From Acidobacteriota bacterium (GTDB lineage Bacteria; Acidobacteriota; Vicinamibacteria; Vicinamibacterales; SCN-69-37): a DNA stretch of 62,734 nt. The stretch is from contig SYFT01000044.1 in assembly GCA_005799825.1 (NCBI GenBank), positions 1 to 62,734 on the forward strand, given 5' to 3'. A model generated the notes under the pieces. It saw only the letters and a list, made by a program, of their open reading frames with translations. It did not search any database and was not told the DNA's origin. This document shows, piece after piece, positions 16,403 through 24,551 of the stretch (position 1 is its first letter; each line of letters begins with the position of its first letter). A program made the position numbers and the translations under genes.

Positions 16403-18448
16403 ATGGCGCGCACACTCGTGATTACGGGACTGGCTGTGGGCCTGTTGGCCCATGCCGGTATCCAGGCTCAGACTCGTTCCGTCAAGACACTCGCCCTCGA
16501 ACAGTTCTTCGACATGGAGACCGTCTCCAACCCGAAGATTGCGCCTGACGGCACCCGCATCCTCTACACCCGCGGCTGGGTTGACAAGGTGAACGACCGG
16601 CGGCAGTCGACGATGTGGATGATGAATGCGGATGGGTCGAAGAACCGGATGCTGACCGAGGGGGCTGATGCGATCTGGTCGCCTGACGGAACGCGGATCG
16701 CGTTCACCCGGCAGGGCCAGCCGCGAGGCACTCAGATCTTTGTGCGGTGGATGGACGATGAGGGTGCGGAGTCGCAGGTGACGCGCCTGGAGTATTCACC
16801 GTCGGCGATCACATGGATGCCCGATGGCAAGTCGTTGCTGTTCACCATGAACCTGCCCGAGCGCAAGTCGTGGCCCATTGCGATGCCGGCGCGACCTGAG
16901 GGTGCGCGGTGGACCGAAGCACCACGAATTATCGAGAGTCTCACCTACCGTGCCGATCGGCAGGGCTTCACCGACGACACACACACGCACGTCTTTATGG
17001 TGCCGGCCGAGGGTGGCACCGAGCGGCAGATCACCACCGGCACGTTCAACTACGGCGGTTTTTCGCTCACGCCGGACGGCAAGGAAGTGGTCTTCTCGGA
17101 CAATCGTGATCCCAACCGCGACAAGGCGGCGCGCGAGTATCGGCAGTCGGACGTCTACGCGTTGAACATTGCGACTGGCGCGATGCGCCAGTTGTCGGAT
17201 CGCAGCGGGCCCGACAGCAACCCCGTGGTGTCGCCTGACGGCCGGTGGATTGCATATCTGGGTTACGACTACACCACCGACACGTACATCGATAACGAGT
17301 TGCATGTGGTGGGCATCGACGGGCGCGATCGCCGACAGATGACTGCCGCCTTTGACCGATCACCCACCAACCTCACGTGGGCGCCTGATTCGAACGGTAT
17401 CTACTTCGCGGCCGACGATCGTGGCAGTCGTAATCTGCATTACGCGCCGCTTGATGGCGCGATTCGATCCGTGACCTCCGGCGTGCAGCAGGTGACGCTC
17501 AGTGATATCAACGACGGCGGACAGGCGGTAGGCACCATCACGGCCTTCCACAAGCCGGGCGACATCGTGTCGTTCAGCCTGGCCAACCCTGGGCAGATTC
17601 GTCAACTGACGGACGTGAATGCCGATGTGCTGGGTCCCCTGACGCTCGGTCCAGTGGAAGAGATCTGGTACGACTCGGTCGATAACGTCAGGGTGCAGGG
17701 ATGGCTCATCAAGCCGCCCGATTTTGATCCGGCGAAGAAGTATCCGCTCATGTTGTCGATTCATGGCGGACCGCATGCGATGTATGGCGTCGGGTTCAAC
17801 TTTGCGTGGCAGGAGCATGCGGCCAACGGGTATCTCGTGCTCTACACCAATCCGCGTGGGTCCACCGGGTACGGCAGCGCCTTCGGCAACGCGATTAAGT
17901 ACGCGTACCCGTCTAAGGACTACGACGACCTCATGAAGGGTGTCGACACCGTCCTTGCCAAGGGGTCGGTGGATACGCGCAATATGTTTGTGTATGGCTG
18001 CTCGGGTGGCGGCGTGCTCACGGCGTGGGTGGTGGGTCACACTAGTCGTTTCGCTGCCGCCGCGTCGCAGTGTCCTGTCATTAATTGGTTGTCATTTGTT
18101 GGCAACGTCGATGGCAATCCGCTCCGGTGGTATGACGATTTCGAGAAGTTGCCCTGGGTGGATCCGAGCGAGCACTTGCGGCGGTCGCCGCTCATGTACG
18201 TCGGCAACGTCAAGACGCCGACCATGCTCATGACCGGGGTGCTCGACATGCGCACGCCCATCAGTCAGAGCGAGGAGTTTTACCAGGCGCTCAAGGTGGT
18301 CGGTGTGCCGACGGCGATGTTGCGTTTCAACGGCGAGTGGCACGGCACCTCGTCAATTCCATCGAACTTCCTGCGCACGCAGCTCTACCTGCGCTACTGG
18401 TTTGAGAAATGGACCACCAAGGACAGCCCGCCCGCCGGTGGCCGTTGA
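16403..18448 (+). CDS. Secreted S9 prolyl-oligopeptidase-family peptidase
   Basis: The 681-residue protein starts with a signal peptide (MARTLVITGLAVGLLAHAG). Residues 30-420 form a WD40-like PD40 propeller (IAPDGTRILYTRG, IWSPDGTRIAFTR, VSPDGRWIAYLG). The C-terminal alpha/beta-hydrolase has the nucleophile elbow GCSGGG (about residue 535), an acid region VLDMRTP and the His in GEWHGT. It should cut short peptides in the periplasm. A good GGAGG lies before the ATG (CGTTCCGGAGGCACGACC). It runs convergent to the DUF2891 gene, with repeat copy E between them. Confidence 0.9.
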   Translation: MARTLVITGLAVGLLAHAGIQAQTRSVKTLALEQFFDMETVSNPKIAPDGTRILYTRGWVDKVNDRRQSTMWMMNADGSKNRMLTEGADAIWSPDGTRIAFTRQGQPRGTQIFVRWMDDEGAESQVTRLEYSPSAITWMPDGKSLLFTMNLPERKSWPIAMPARPEGARWTEAPRIIESLTYRADRQGFTDDTHTHVFMVPAEGGTERQITTGTFNYGGFSLTPDGKEVVFSDNRDPNRDKAAREYRQSDVYALNIATGAMRQLSDRSGPDSNPVVSPDGRWIAYLGYDYTTDTYIDNELHVVGIDGRDRRQMTAAFDRSPTNLTWAPDSNGIYFAADDRGSRNLHYAPLDGAIRSVTSGVQQVTLSDINDGGQAVGTITAFHKPGDIVSFSLANPGQIRQLTDVNADVLGPLTLGPVEEIWYDSVDNVRVQGWLIKPPDFDPAKKYPLMLSIHGGPHAMYGVGFNFAWQEHAANGYLVLYTNPRGSTGYGSAFGNAIKYAYPSKDYDDLMKGVDTVLAKGSVDTRNMFVYGCSGGGVLTAWVVGHTSRFAAAASQCPVINWLSFVGNVDGNPLRWYDDFEKLPWVDPSEHLRRSPLMYVGNVKTPTMLMTGVLDMRTPISQSEEFYQALKVVGVPTAMLRFNGEWHGTSSIPSNFLRTQLYLRYWFEKWTTKDSPPAGGR

Positions 18449-18471
18449 CGCAGACGATACGTAGGGCAGCC

Positions 18472-18528
18472 AAGGTCTCATTGTGCACGTAATGTCGGGG
18501 GACAGCCTCCGAAGACGGCCGATGAGCG
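18472..18528 (+). repeat. 57-bp dispersed repeat, copy E
   Basis: The copy reads AAGGTCTCATTGTGCACG, GTAATGTCGGGGGACAG, then CCTCCGAAGACGGCCGATG, AGCG. It is the most diverged member (about eight differences from copy D). It lies between the convergent S9 peptidase and DUF2891 genes, 23 bases from the first stop and 69 bases from the second. Confidence 0.8.
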
Positions 18529-18597
18529 AGCGCCACCGAGTTGATGGCGGCGAGATGCTCCGTCTGTATCCGCCCGCGGCCGCCGGTGACGCCTTGG

Positions 18598-19776
18598 CTA
18601 CCGCGCCTGCGCGCGATGGGCACTGACCAGGTAGTCGGTGATGAAGGTGGCAATCCAATGCGACCCGGAATAGTTGGCGTCGTACATGGCCGCGATGCTG
18701 CTGCGGGCGTGGGACGCCGCCAGGGCGCGGTACGGCCCGACCCGGGCATCGCCCCTCGGCAGCGCGGCGGCGAGGTCTTCGAGCGATCGGGCGCGGCTGG
18801 CGGCTAGACCGATCAGGTGCGACTTGGCCCCCAGCATATTGGTCTTCTCGAGTTCGTCGTTGGACTGCGACATGGCGATGACCCCGACGGTCAGCGCCTG
18901 GAAGCGCGGCGAATCCGGGGCCGGCAGAAACGCGTCGAGCCACTTCACGAACTGCGCTTGCGGCAGGACGTCGGCCATCAGGGCAGCCTCGGTGAGGCAC
19001 GGCGACAGGAAGTCCGAGCCCGATACCTCGACGTTGGGCGCACAGCCCGCGTCGGCCAGGAAGAACGCCTTGGCGCGGTCGACGAGCGCGGCCTCGAGCG
19101 CCGGCTCGGTCGAGCGGCGGGCGTACTCGAGGAGCATCTTGAGCGCGTAGGCGGTATTGGCGTGCGTGCCGACCCGCATCGGCGCGGCGAGCGTGTTCAA
19201 GTAGGGCGGAGTCCGCTCGAGGAACACCTTGGCCAGCGGCTCGATGTTGGCGGCCCATTTCTTCGCGTCGGGATCGTCCCAGGATCGCATCTCGCCGTAA
19301 AGGCGCAGCAGCCACGCCCAGCCGTAAGGGCGCTCGAAGGTGTGATTACCTTCCTCGTTGAAGAACGCCACTTCACCGTTGATGGCATCGGCGCTGAGGT
19401 GCTCCTTCAACTTCTCGCGGATGAGCTTGGCAATGGGCATGTCCGGATACCGCCGCAGCAGTTGGGTCATGGTCCACATCGAGTTCACGGACGAGTGCCA
19501 GTCGTAGCAGCCGTAGAAGGCGCGGGTTGTGGCGAAGTCAGGTTTGATCGCCACGGTGGTCTGGTAGAGGTAGCCACGGCTGCGCGGAGGCGCGTGCGGC
19601 TTGCCGACGCACGCCAGCGGCAACGTGGCGAGCCACTGCGCGGTGTCGCGGTCGAGGGCCGGCGGTGCCGCCGGCTGCATCGCGGACTCCGCCGCCACCG
19701 CGGCCAGCGCGAGACACAGCATCCCAAGAACCGCTACAGCGGCCGCACCTGATCTTTGCCACCCTGTCGTCATCAT
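18598..19776 (-). CDS. DUF2891 family secreted protein
   Basis: The 392-residue protein has a signal peptide (AAAVAVLGMLCLALAAVAA). It shows the DUF2891 pattern: FYGCYDWHSSVNSMWTM near residue 90, FERPYGWAWLLRLYGEM near 150, HANTAYAL near 205, and SGSDFLSPC near 255. The family is predicted to be an alpha/alpha-barrel, and its biochemical role is unknown to me. The start ATGATG at 19776 is preceded by AATAGGAGACGGCA, and a TATGAT box lies about 70 bases upstream, so it likely has its own promoter. Confidence 0.85.
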   Translation of the reverse strand: MMTTGWQRSGAAAVAVLGMLCLALAAVAAESAMQPAAPPALDRDTAQWLATLPLACVGKPHAPPRSRGYLYQTTVAIKPDFATTRAFYGCYDWHSSVNSMWTMTQLLRRYPDMPIAKLIREKLKEHLSADAINGEVAFFNEEGNHTFERPYGWAWLLRLYGEMRSWDDPDAKKWAANIEPLAKVFLERTPPYLNTLAAPMRVGTHANTAYALKMLLEYARRSTEPALEAALVDRAKAFFLADAGCAPNVEVSGSDFLSPCLTEAALMADVLPQAQFVKWLDAFLPAPDSPRFQALTVGVIAMSQSNDELEKTNMLGAKSHLIGLAASRARSLEDLAAALPRGDARVGPYRALAASHARSSIAAMYDANYSGSHWIATFITDYLVSAHRAQAR

Positions 19777-19996
19777 TGCCGTCTCCTATTACCCTCGAAA
19801 CCATCGGTGCTGCGGCGGACGCAGCGGGCGCGCTTGCAGCCTTCGAGGCCAACATCATACGAGAATGTTGGACGGAAGCTTATGGGCACCCACTGCACAT
19901 GCGCGGCCAGCGACCTGGACCGTCGTCGCGCGCAGCGGCGCGGCGGACGCCGCAGCAGGTGGTGCCGTGCCGCCATTCGGCCGAGCAGCTCTGGCC

Positions 19997-20299
19997 CTAT
20001 CGGACGCAAGTCGTCGAGTACAACCGCGCCACCGGATTCGCTACGAGGGGAAATCGGTCGTCTGCATCCTCAGGCTTGGCCTCGTAGATGTATTGCAGGT
20101 GGGTCCATGCGCCGTCTCCCGCGTCCTCGAAATTCACACCCAGTAGCTCTCCGAACGTCTAAGCATCGATGACGGCATATCGATACGTGCCAGCAGTCAG
20201 ATCCTCTGCGACCCGGTCAATCCGTCCCTGCTCGTCGTCGATGGCGGTCAATTCCGCGATTCGCTCCGCAACCACATCACTCTGATCATCCGGTGTCAT
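19997..20299 (-). pseudogene. Small ORF after hsdR with an internal TAG
   Basis: ATG at 20299 follows a good ribosome binding site (GAGGACGAATCA). The frame gives 46 residues (MTPDDQSDVVAERIAELTAI...YAVIDA), a TAG at 20159, then 53 further residues in the same frame (FGELLGVNFEDAGDG...) to a TAG at 19997. Composition on both sides of the stop is alike, so one gene of about 100 residues seems to have been interrupted. I do not recognise the family. It follows the HsdR tail on the same strand. The stretch 19777-19996 holds only the DUF2891 upstream region. Confidence 0.45.
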
Positions 20300-20363
20300 T
20301 GATTCGTCCTCGTGTTCTTGCCCTCGCTGAGCCGTAATGGCGGGGCACCGTGATCTGGACCCG

Positions 20364-20593
20364 CTATGCCGACGCCTGTGCCTGATACAGATACTTCTGG
20401 AAGCCTGCGAAGGCGAGCGCAATCTCGTCCGGCTTGCCCCCAAGGTCGGCGACGGCATCGGTGATGGAGTCGTGATATTTCAAACGGAGCAAGGGGTTCA
20501 GTGTGCTCTGTTCCAATTCCTCCACGCCTTCGGCGACGTAGTGCTGCAGGACGAAATCGAGGAAGGCCTGTTGCATTCGTTCCTGAGCTCTCC
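20364..20593 (-). pseudogene. Type I restriction enzyme HsdR, C-terminal remnant
   Basis: About 75 residues match the end of EcoEI-type HsdR subunits: FLDFVLQHYVAEGVEEL, LLRLKYHDSITDAVADLGG and FAGFQKYLYQ. The nuclease, helicase and most of the subunit (normally 800 residues or more) are absent. The frame meets an unrelated coding fragment of the opposite strand at about 20590. It records a lost type I restriction-modification system and cannot be functional. Confidence 0.75.
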
Positions 20594-21047
20594 CGCGAAT
20601 GAGGGGATGGGGGCCTTCTCGCCAGACGGTCGCTGGATGGCATGCGCGAGCGGCGATAGTGACCCCACCACCGAGGTATTTGTGCGTGCCTACCCGGACG
20701 GTGGCAGCTTGCGGCAGATTTCGGAAGGCGCCGGGTTCCTTCCGAAGTGGACGAAAGGAGGCCGTGAACTTGTCTATGGTGCGCCGTCGCCCATCGGAAT
20801 GGCGATGATGGCGGTCGGTGTGGCCGTCGAAGGACCGGCGTTAGTGCTCGGCAAACCGCACCAGCTGTTTGAGCTTCCCTTTACCCTGCTGGCCAGCGCG
20901 ACTTCTTTTGACGCCGCTGCTGACGGCAACCGCTTTGCTGTGATTCTGAGTTCGCCAGCTGCTCAGGCGATCGCGCCGAAGCGCCTGCACGTGACTGTCG
21001 TGCTCAATTTCTTCGACGACATCCGCCGGGCAATAGAGGGGAAGTAG
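20594..21047 (+). pseudogene. PD40 beta-propeller C-terminal remnant (kinase-associated type)
   Basis: The frame carries MGAFSPDGRWMACASGDS, EVFVRAYPDGGSLRQIS, FLPKWTKGGRELVY, and ends VVLNFFDDIRRAIEGK. This is the usual tail of eukaryotic-like Ser/Thr protein kinases with a C-terminal WD40/PD40 propeller in Acidobacteriota. The kinase domain and most blades are missing. It starts head-to-head with the HsdR remnant at about 20590, so neither gene has its own front end. Confidence 0.65.
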
Positions 21048-21120
21048 CCGCCGTTCCATTGTTACCGCGTCGATCAGGAAGGCCATGAGCGACCTCATCG
21101 AAGCGCGCCTTGGAAATGTG

Positions 21121-21194
21121 CCCTTCGACTCCGATGAACTATGAGTCGCTCAGGGCACCATTCGACTCCCGCGCTTCGCGCGCGAGTCGAATGG
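21121..21194 (-). terminator. Two strong hairpins after the tmRNA gene
   Basis: CCATTCGACTC (21158-21168) and GAGTCGAATGG (21184-21194) form an 11-bp stem that can extend through the GC-rich inner part. Its right arm includes the encoded CCA of tmRNA. A second, weaker stem (CCCT..GACTC with GAGTC..AGGG) covers 21121-21155. No T-tract follows, so this may be a processing or rho-independent-like stop, or remains of an attachment site: GCGAGTCGAA repeats part of the tmRNA T-arm (GGGAGTCGAA). Confidence 0.5.
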
Positions 21195-21543
21195 TGGAGG
21201 CGGCGGGAGTCGAACCCGCGTCCGAAAGGCCTGTCACCGGAGGCGTCTACATGCGTAGTCGAACTTAAAGATTCGCGACAGTCATCGAAGTTCGACGAAC
21301 GTGCCAGCCGCTAGTCCGTGAAGTCTCGTCCCCAGGCGCCGGACGCGCTAGGGAACCAGCCTGCTAAATGGCGTGCACTCCCCACCCGCAGGCTGGCGAG
21401 GGTGCACGTCGCGGGGATTAGGCCGCGAGTGCGAGCTGCGTGTCCGCAGTTGCATTGTGTTTCCGCCGGTTTAACGAGTCGGGTGGAAATGGCTCGGCAT
21501 GCATCCCACGATCCCTTGCCCCCGTCGAAGCCGTGTCGCCCCC
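21192..21543 (-). ncRNA. ssrA: Transfer-messenger RNA
   Basis: The 5' end GGGGGCGACACGGCTTCGAC and the 3' end with TTCGACTCCCGCCGCC, TCC and encoded ACCA form the tRNA-Ala-like half: GGGGGCG pairs with CGCCTCC over 7 bp including one G-U. The 352-nt length is normal for one-piece tmRNA. The reading frame ends at GCACTCGCGGCCTAA and gives a tag ending LALAA. The likely full tag is (A)ATADTQLALAA, with GCA as resume codon, which I infer. It rescues stalled ribosomes together with SmpB and targets products to ClpXP. Confidence 0.95.
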
Positions 21544-21584
21544 ACAAGGTCACTGTCGCCACGGTAGCTTAGCACTTCGGCCCT

Positions 21585-21630
21585 CTCGGCCTTGAGGAAA
21601 AGGCCGAGCTACGGCCCCAGGCCGAGCTCC
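21585..21630. repeat. REPIN-like element, copy 1 (partial)
   Basis: CTCGGCCT-TGAGGAAA-AGGCCGAG forms an 8-bp hairpin followed by CTACG. A short inverted partner (CAGGCCGAGCTCCG) follows. Same unit as at 30892, 44744 and 59806. It lies between tmRNA and the GAF gene. Confidence 0.7.
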
Positions 21631-21674
21631 GTTGTTGTACCGCCACGCCCTTTGGTTCATAATCGGCGGACCAC

Positions 21675-22445
21675 ATGACAGACGAGCAACGGGTGCGCGA
21701 GGTGGTTAACGCCTATCTTGACCGGACGGTCCACGACCTGGAAGTGCGAGTGCAGGCCCTGACCAAAGACCTGATCGGGCTCATCACCCACCAGGAAGCC
21801 AGGCACGCCCGCGAGCTTGAGCAGCTTCGGCAACAAGTGATCGCTGCGCCGGTCCTTGACCCAGCCCTTGGACAGAGAGTGGCCCCGTTCCTGCCATCCG
21901 TGCCGGCCAACCCGACCCGCGAAGCGCGCGTGGAGACGATGGAACGGCTGCTGGGGTCCGTCCGGCGGATCGACGAATGCGCCTCGCTCAACGCCATCCT
22001 TGGAGCCCTGGCTCGAGGCGCCGCCGCCGAAACGTCGCGCGTTGCCATCCTGCTCGTGGACGGTTACATGTGCCGCACCTGGGGCCATTTCGGCTTTGCT
22101 GAAGGGACCGGCCCCACTGAAATGCCAATCGGCGCGTCGGGAACGCTCGCTGCAGCCGTCGCGCTCAAACAGGCGTGTTTCGTACCGCCCATCATCGAGG
22201 GCCGCGAGGGCGAAGGCCCGGCCTTCATGCACGTGCCTGCGGGACACACGGGCCTGGCGGTGCCGCTGACCGTGGGCGGGGAAGTGGTGGCGGTGTTGTA
22301 CGCCGACGACATAGCCCGCTCGTTGGAGCACGAGGACGCACCGCTCTGGACCGAGGAATTGGAATTGCTCGCACGCCATGCCGCGATTCGCCTTGAGAAC
22401 GTCACGTCGGCCCGCACAGTGGAAGTGCTGGCACGGGTAGACTGA
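21675..22445 (+). CDS. GAF-domain protein with N-terminal coiled coil
   Basis: The 256-residue protein begins with a charged helical region (residues 1-65, MTDEQRVREVVNAYLDRTVH onward), likely a coiled coil. Residues 95-245 form a GAF-like domain: SLNAILGALARGAAAETSRVA, the strand VAILLVDG, and GHTGLAVPLTVGGEVVAVLYAD. There is no output domain, so it may sense a ligand and act through a partner. No cysteine or histidine pattern points to heme. It is one base upstream of the lytic transglycosylase gene, so the two are probably co-transcribed. Confidence 0.75.
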   Translation: MTDEQRVREVVNAYLDRTVHDLEVRVQALTKDLIGLITHQEARHARELEQLRQQVIAAPVLDPALGQRVAPFLPSVPANPTREARVETMERLLGSVRRIDECASLNAILGALARGAAAETSRVAILLVDGYMCRTWGHFGFAEGTGPTEMPIGASGTLAAAVALKQACFVPPIIEGREGEGPAFMHVPAGHTGLAVPLTVGGEVVAVLYADDIARSLEHEDAPLWTEELELLARHAAIRLENVTSARTVEVLARVD

Positions 22446-22446
22446 C

Positions 22447-24534
22447 GTGCGATTTTTACCACTGGCAGTCGGTCTCTCGCTAGTGGCGGCGCCCGGTGCG
22501 CAGGACCGACTCTGGCTCGCACCGATGCCGGCAGACGCCCGTCCCAACGCCATTGCCACCGCGCTCGCGCACCTCGAAGACGGCAAACCTGCCCTCGCGT
22601 TACCCGCACTCCGACGCTCTGTTGGCCAACCGATCGTTGGGCGTTATGTCCGGCTGCACCAGGGTCGCGCTGAACTGGCCGACAAGCAACTCGACAACGC
22701 GACCGACTCTGCAGCAGCAGTCCTTGCCACCAAACCCGAAGGGTATCTGCTCGAAGTCGCGTTGCGGTTGGCCGCGGACGCCGCCGAAGCACGACTGGCC
22801 TGGACCGACGCGACCAAAGCGCTCTCTACGCTCACCACCCAACCTCTCGTGCCTTCGTCGATGGCGACGGCGCTGTACCGGCTTGGCCTGGCAGCACGGG
22901 AAGCCGGACAGCTTGACAGTGCCGTGAAGGCGTTTACGCGCGTGCACGACGAGTTTCCCTCGTCCGCAGAAGCGCCCGATGCAACCAAAGCGCTCCTCAG
23001 TCTCTCGCCGTCATTTCAGCCGGCCACCGCCGCACGGCTCACCGTGGCCATGAGCCGTGCACATCAGTTGTATGCGGCGCGACAGTATCCCGAGGCGCGC
23101 CTCGCGTATGAGGGCGTGCGACCGCTGGCCGGCACAATCGATCGCGACCTCGTGGATTTGCGGTTGGCGCAGTGCGACGTGCGCCTGAAGCAGTATCCAG
23201 CGGCCCTTGCAGCTCTGGAGTCTTACATCGCCGCTGGCGGCGCCAATCGCGACGAAGCGGAGTACTCCAGAGTGGGTGTGCTCCGAGACATGGGACGCCA
23301 CGCCGAGTATCTGCGCGACGTTCGCGCGTTTGTCGATCGCGGCCGCGACCCGGCCTTCGTCGAATCCGCACTCAACGACCTGGGCACGCACTTCATCCTG
23401 GCCGATGACGACGGGAAGGCCGCGGCAGTGTTTACGGAGAGCTACAATCGCTTTCCGACGGGCGCGTTTGCCGGTCGCGCCGCTTGGAAGGCCGGCTGGT
23501 GGGCGTTCTCCAGCGGCAACTACGCCGAGACGGTGCGCCTGTTCGAAAGTGCGGCGCAGGGTCTGCGGCGCGCCGACTATCGTTCCGGCTGGGTCTACTG
23601 GGCGGCGCGTGCGCATGAGCGTGTCGGTCAACGTGACCGCGCGGTAGCCGGCTACCAACAGACGATGGCCGATTACGGCAATTCGTACTACGGCCGGGAA
23701 GCCGAACGCGCCATGAGTCAGATGCAGGCCGCGTCACGGCTCGCCGGTGCCGGTTCCGTGAAGCCGGTGCGCCAAGATGCGCGCGTCGCATTTTCACCCG
23801 GCGCGCCGCCGAGCAATGTTCCGCTCATCCAGGCGCTCCTCGCAGCGCAGCTCTATGGCGATGCCGCCGCTGAACTGCAACGAGTCCAGCGGCTCGAAGG
23901 CAATTCGCCCGTAATCGAGGCCACACTCGCATACGCCTTGAACCGCGACGGTGAGTTGCGCCCTGCCATCAGCGCGATGAAGCGCGCGTATCCGCGATAC
24001 ATGGCCGATGGCGGAGAGACCCTTCCGCGCGAATTACTCACGGTCCTGTTTCCAGTGGCGTACTGGGACCTGATCCAGAAACACGCCGCGCTGCACAAAC
24101 TGGATCCGTACTTGATGGCCGCGCTCGTGGCGCAGGAATCCACGTTTGATCCAGAAATCCGCTCGTCGGCCGACGCCTGGGGTCTGATGCAGATCCTACC
24201 GTCCACCGGCAGGCAATATGCGCGCTCGCTGAAGATTCGGCCCTTCAGCACCGCCAGCCTGACCAAGCCGGAAATCAACGTGCGCATTGGCACGACGTAC
24301 TTCGCCGATCTCATCAAACGCTTCGGCAGCGTCGCGCCGGCGCTGGCGTCATACAACGCCGGCGAGAGCCGAGTCTCGCGATGGCTGGCCGAACGGCCGG
24401 GCGTCGATCGCGACGAGTTCATCGACGGTATCCCGTTCCCCGAAACACAGGGCTACGTGAAGAAGATTCTCGGCACGGCCGAAGACTACCGGCTGCTGTA
24501 TCGCCGTACGCCTACTTCTTCCCCACGACGTTAG
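22447..24534 (+). CDS. Soluble lytic murein transglycosylase (Slt type)
   Basis: The GTG at 22447 opens a 695-residue protein with a signal peptide (VRFLPLAVGLSLVAAPGAQ). Residues 30-520 are TPR-like helical repeats that form the ring-shaped superhelix of Slt70-type enzymes. The C-terminal SLT domain has the catalytic Glu in ALVAQESTFDPE, then SSADAWGLMQILPSTG and ALASYNAGESRV. It cleaves the MurNAc-GlcNAc bond of peptidoglycan with formation of 1,6-anhydroMurNAc in the periplasm. It follows the GAF gene by one base. Confidence 0.9.
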   Translation: MRFLPLAVGLSLVAAPGAQDRLWLAPMPADARPNAIATALAHLEDGKPALALPALRRSVGQPIVGRYVRLHQGRAELADKQLDNATDSAAAVLATKPEGYLLEVALRLAADAAEARLAWTDATKALSTLTTQPLVPSSMATALYRLGLAAREAGQLDSAVKAFTRVHDEFPSSAEAPDATKALLSLSPSFQPATAARLTVAMSRAHQLYAARQYPEARLAYEGVRPLAGTIDRDLVDLRLAQCDVRLKQYPAALAALESYIAAGGANRDEAEYSRVGVLRDMGRHAEYLRDVRAFVDRGRDPAFVESALNDLGTHFILADDDGKAAAVFTESYNRFPTGAFAGRAAWKAGWWAFSSGNYAETVRLFESAAQGLRRADYRSGWVYWAARAHERVGQRDRAVAGYQQTMADYGNSYYGREAERAMSQMQAASRLAGAGSVKPVRQDARVAFSPGAPPSNVPLIQALLAAQLYGDAAAELQRVQRLEGNSPVIEATLAYALNRDGELRPAISAMKRAYPRYMADGGETLPRELLTVLFPVAYWDLIQKHAALHKLDPYLMAALVAQESTFDPEIRSSADAWGLMQILPSTGRQYARSLKIRPFSTASLTKPEINVRIGTTYFADLIKRFGSVAPALASYNAGESRVSRWLAERPGVDRDEFIDGIPFPETQGYVKKILGTAEDYRLLYRRTPTSSPRR

Positions 24535-24551
24535 CGCACCTTTAGCCCTGC

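Noticed and set aside
18520-18597. Possible coding fragment (TGGRGRIQTEHLAAINSVA) downstream of DUF2891
   Set aside because: It is under 30 codons, has no start codon or ribosome binding site and no recognisable family; it may simply be non-coding sequence beside repeat copy E.
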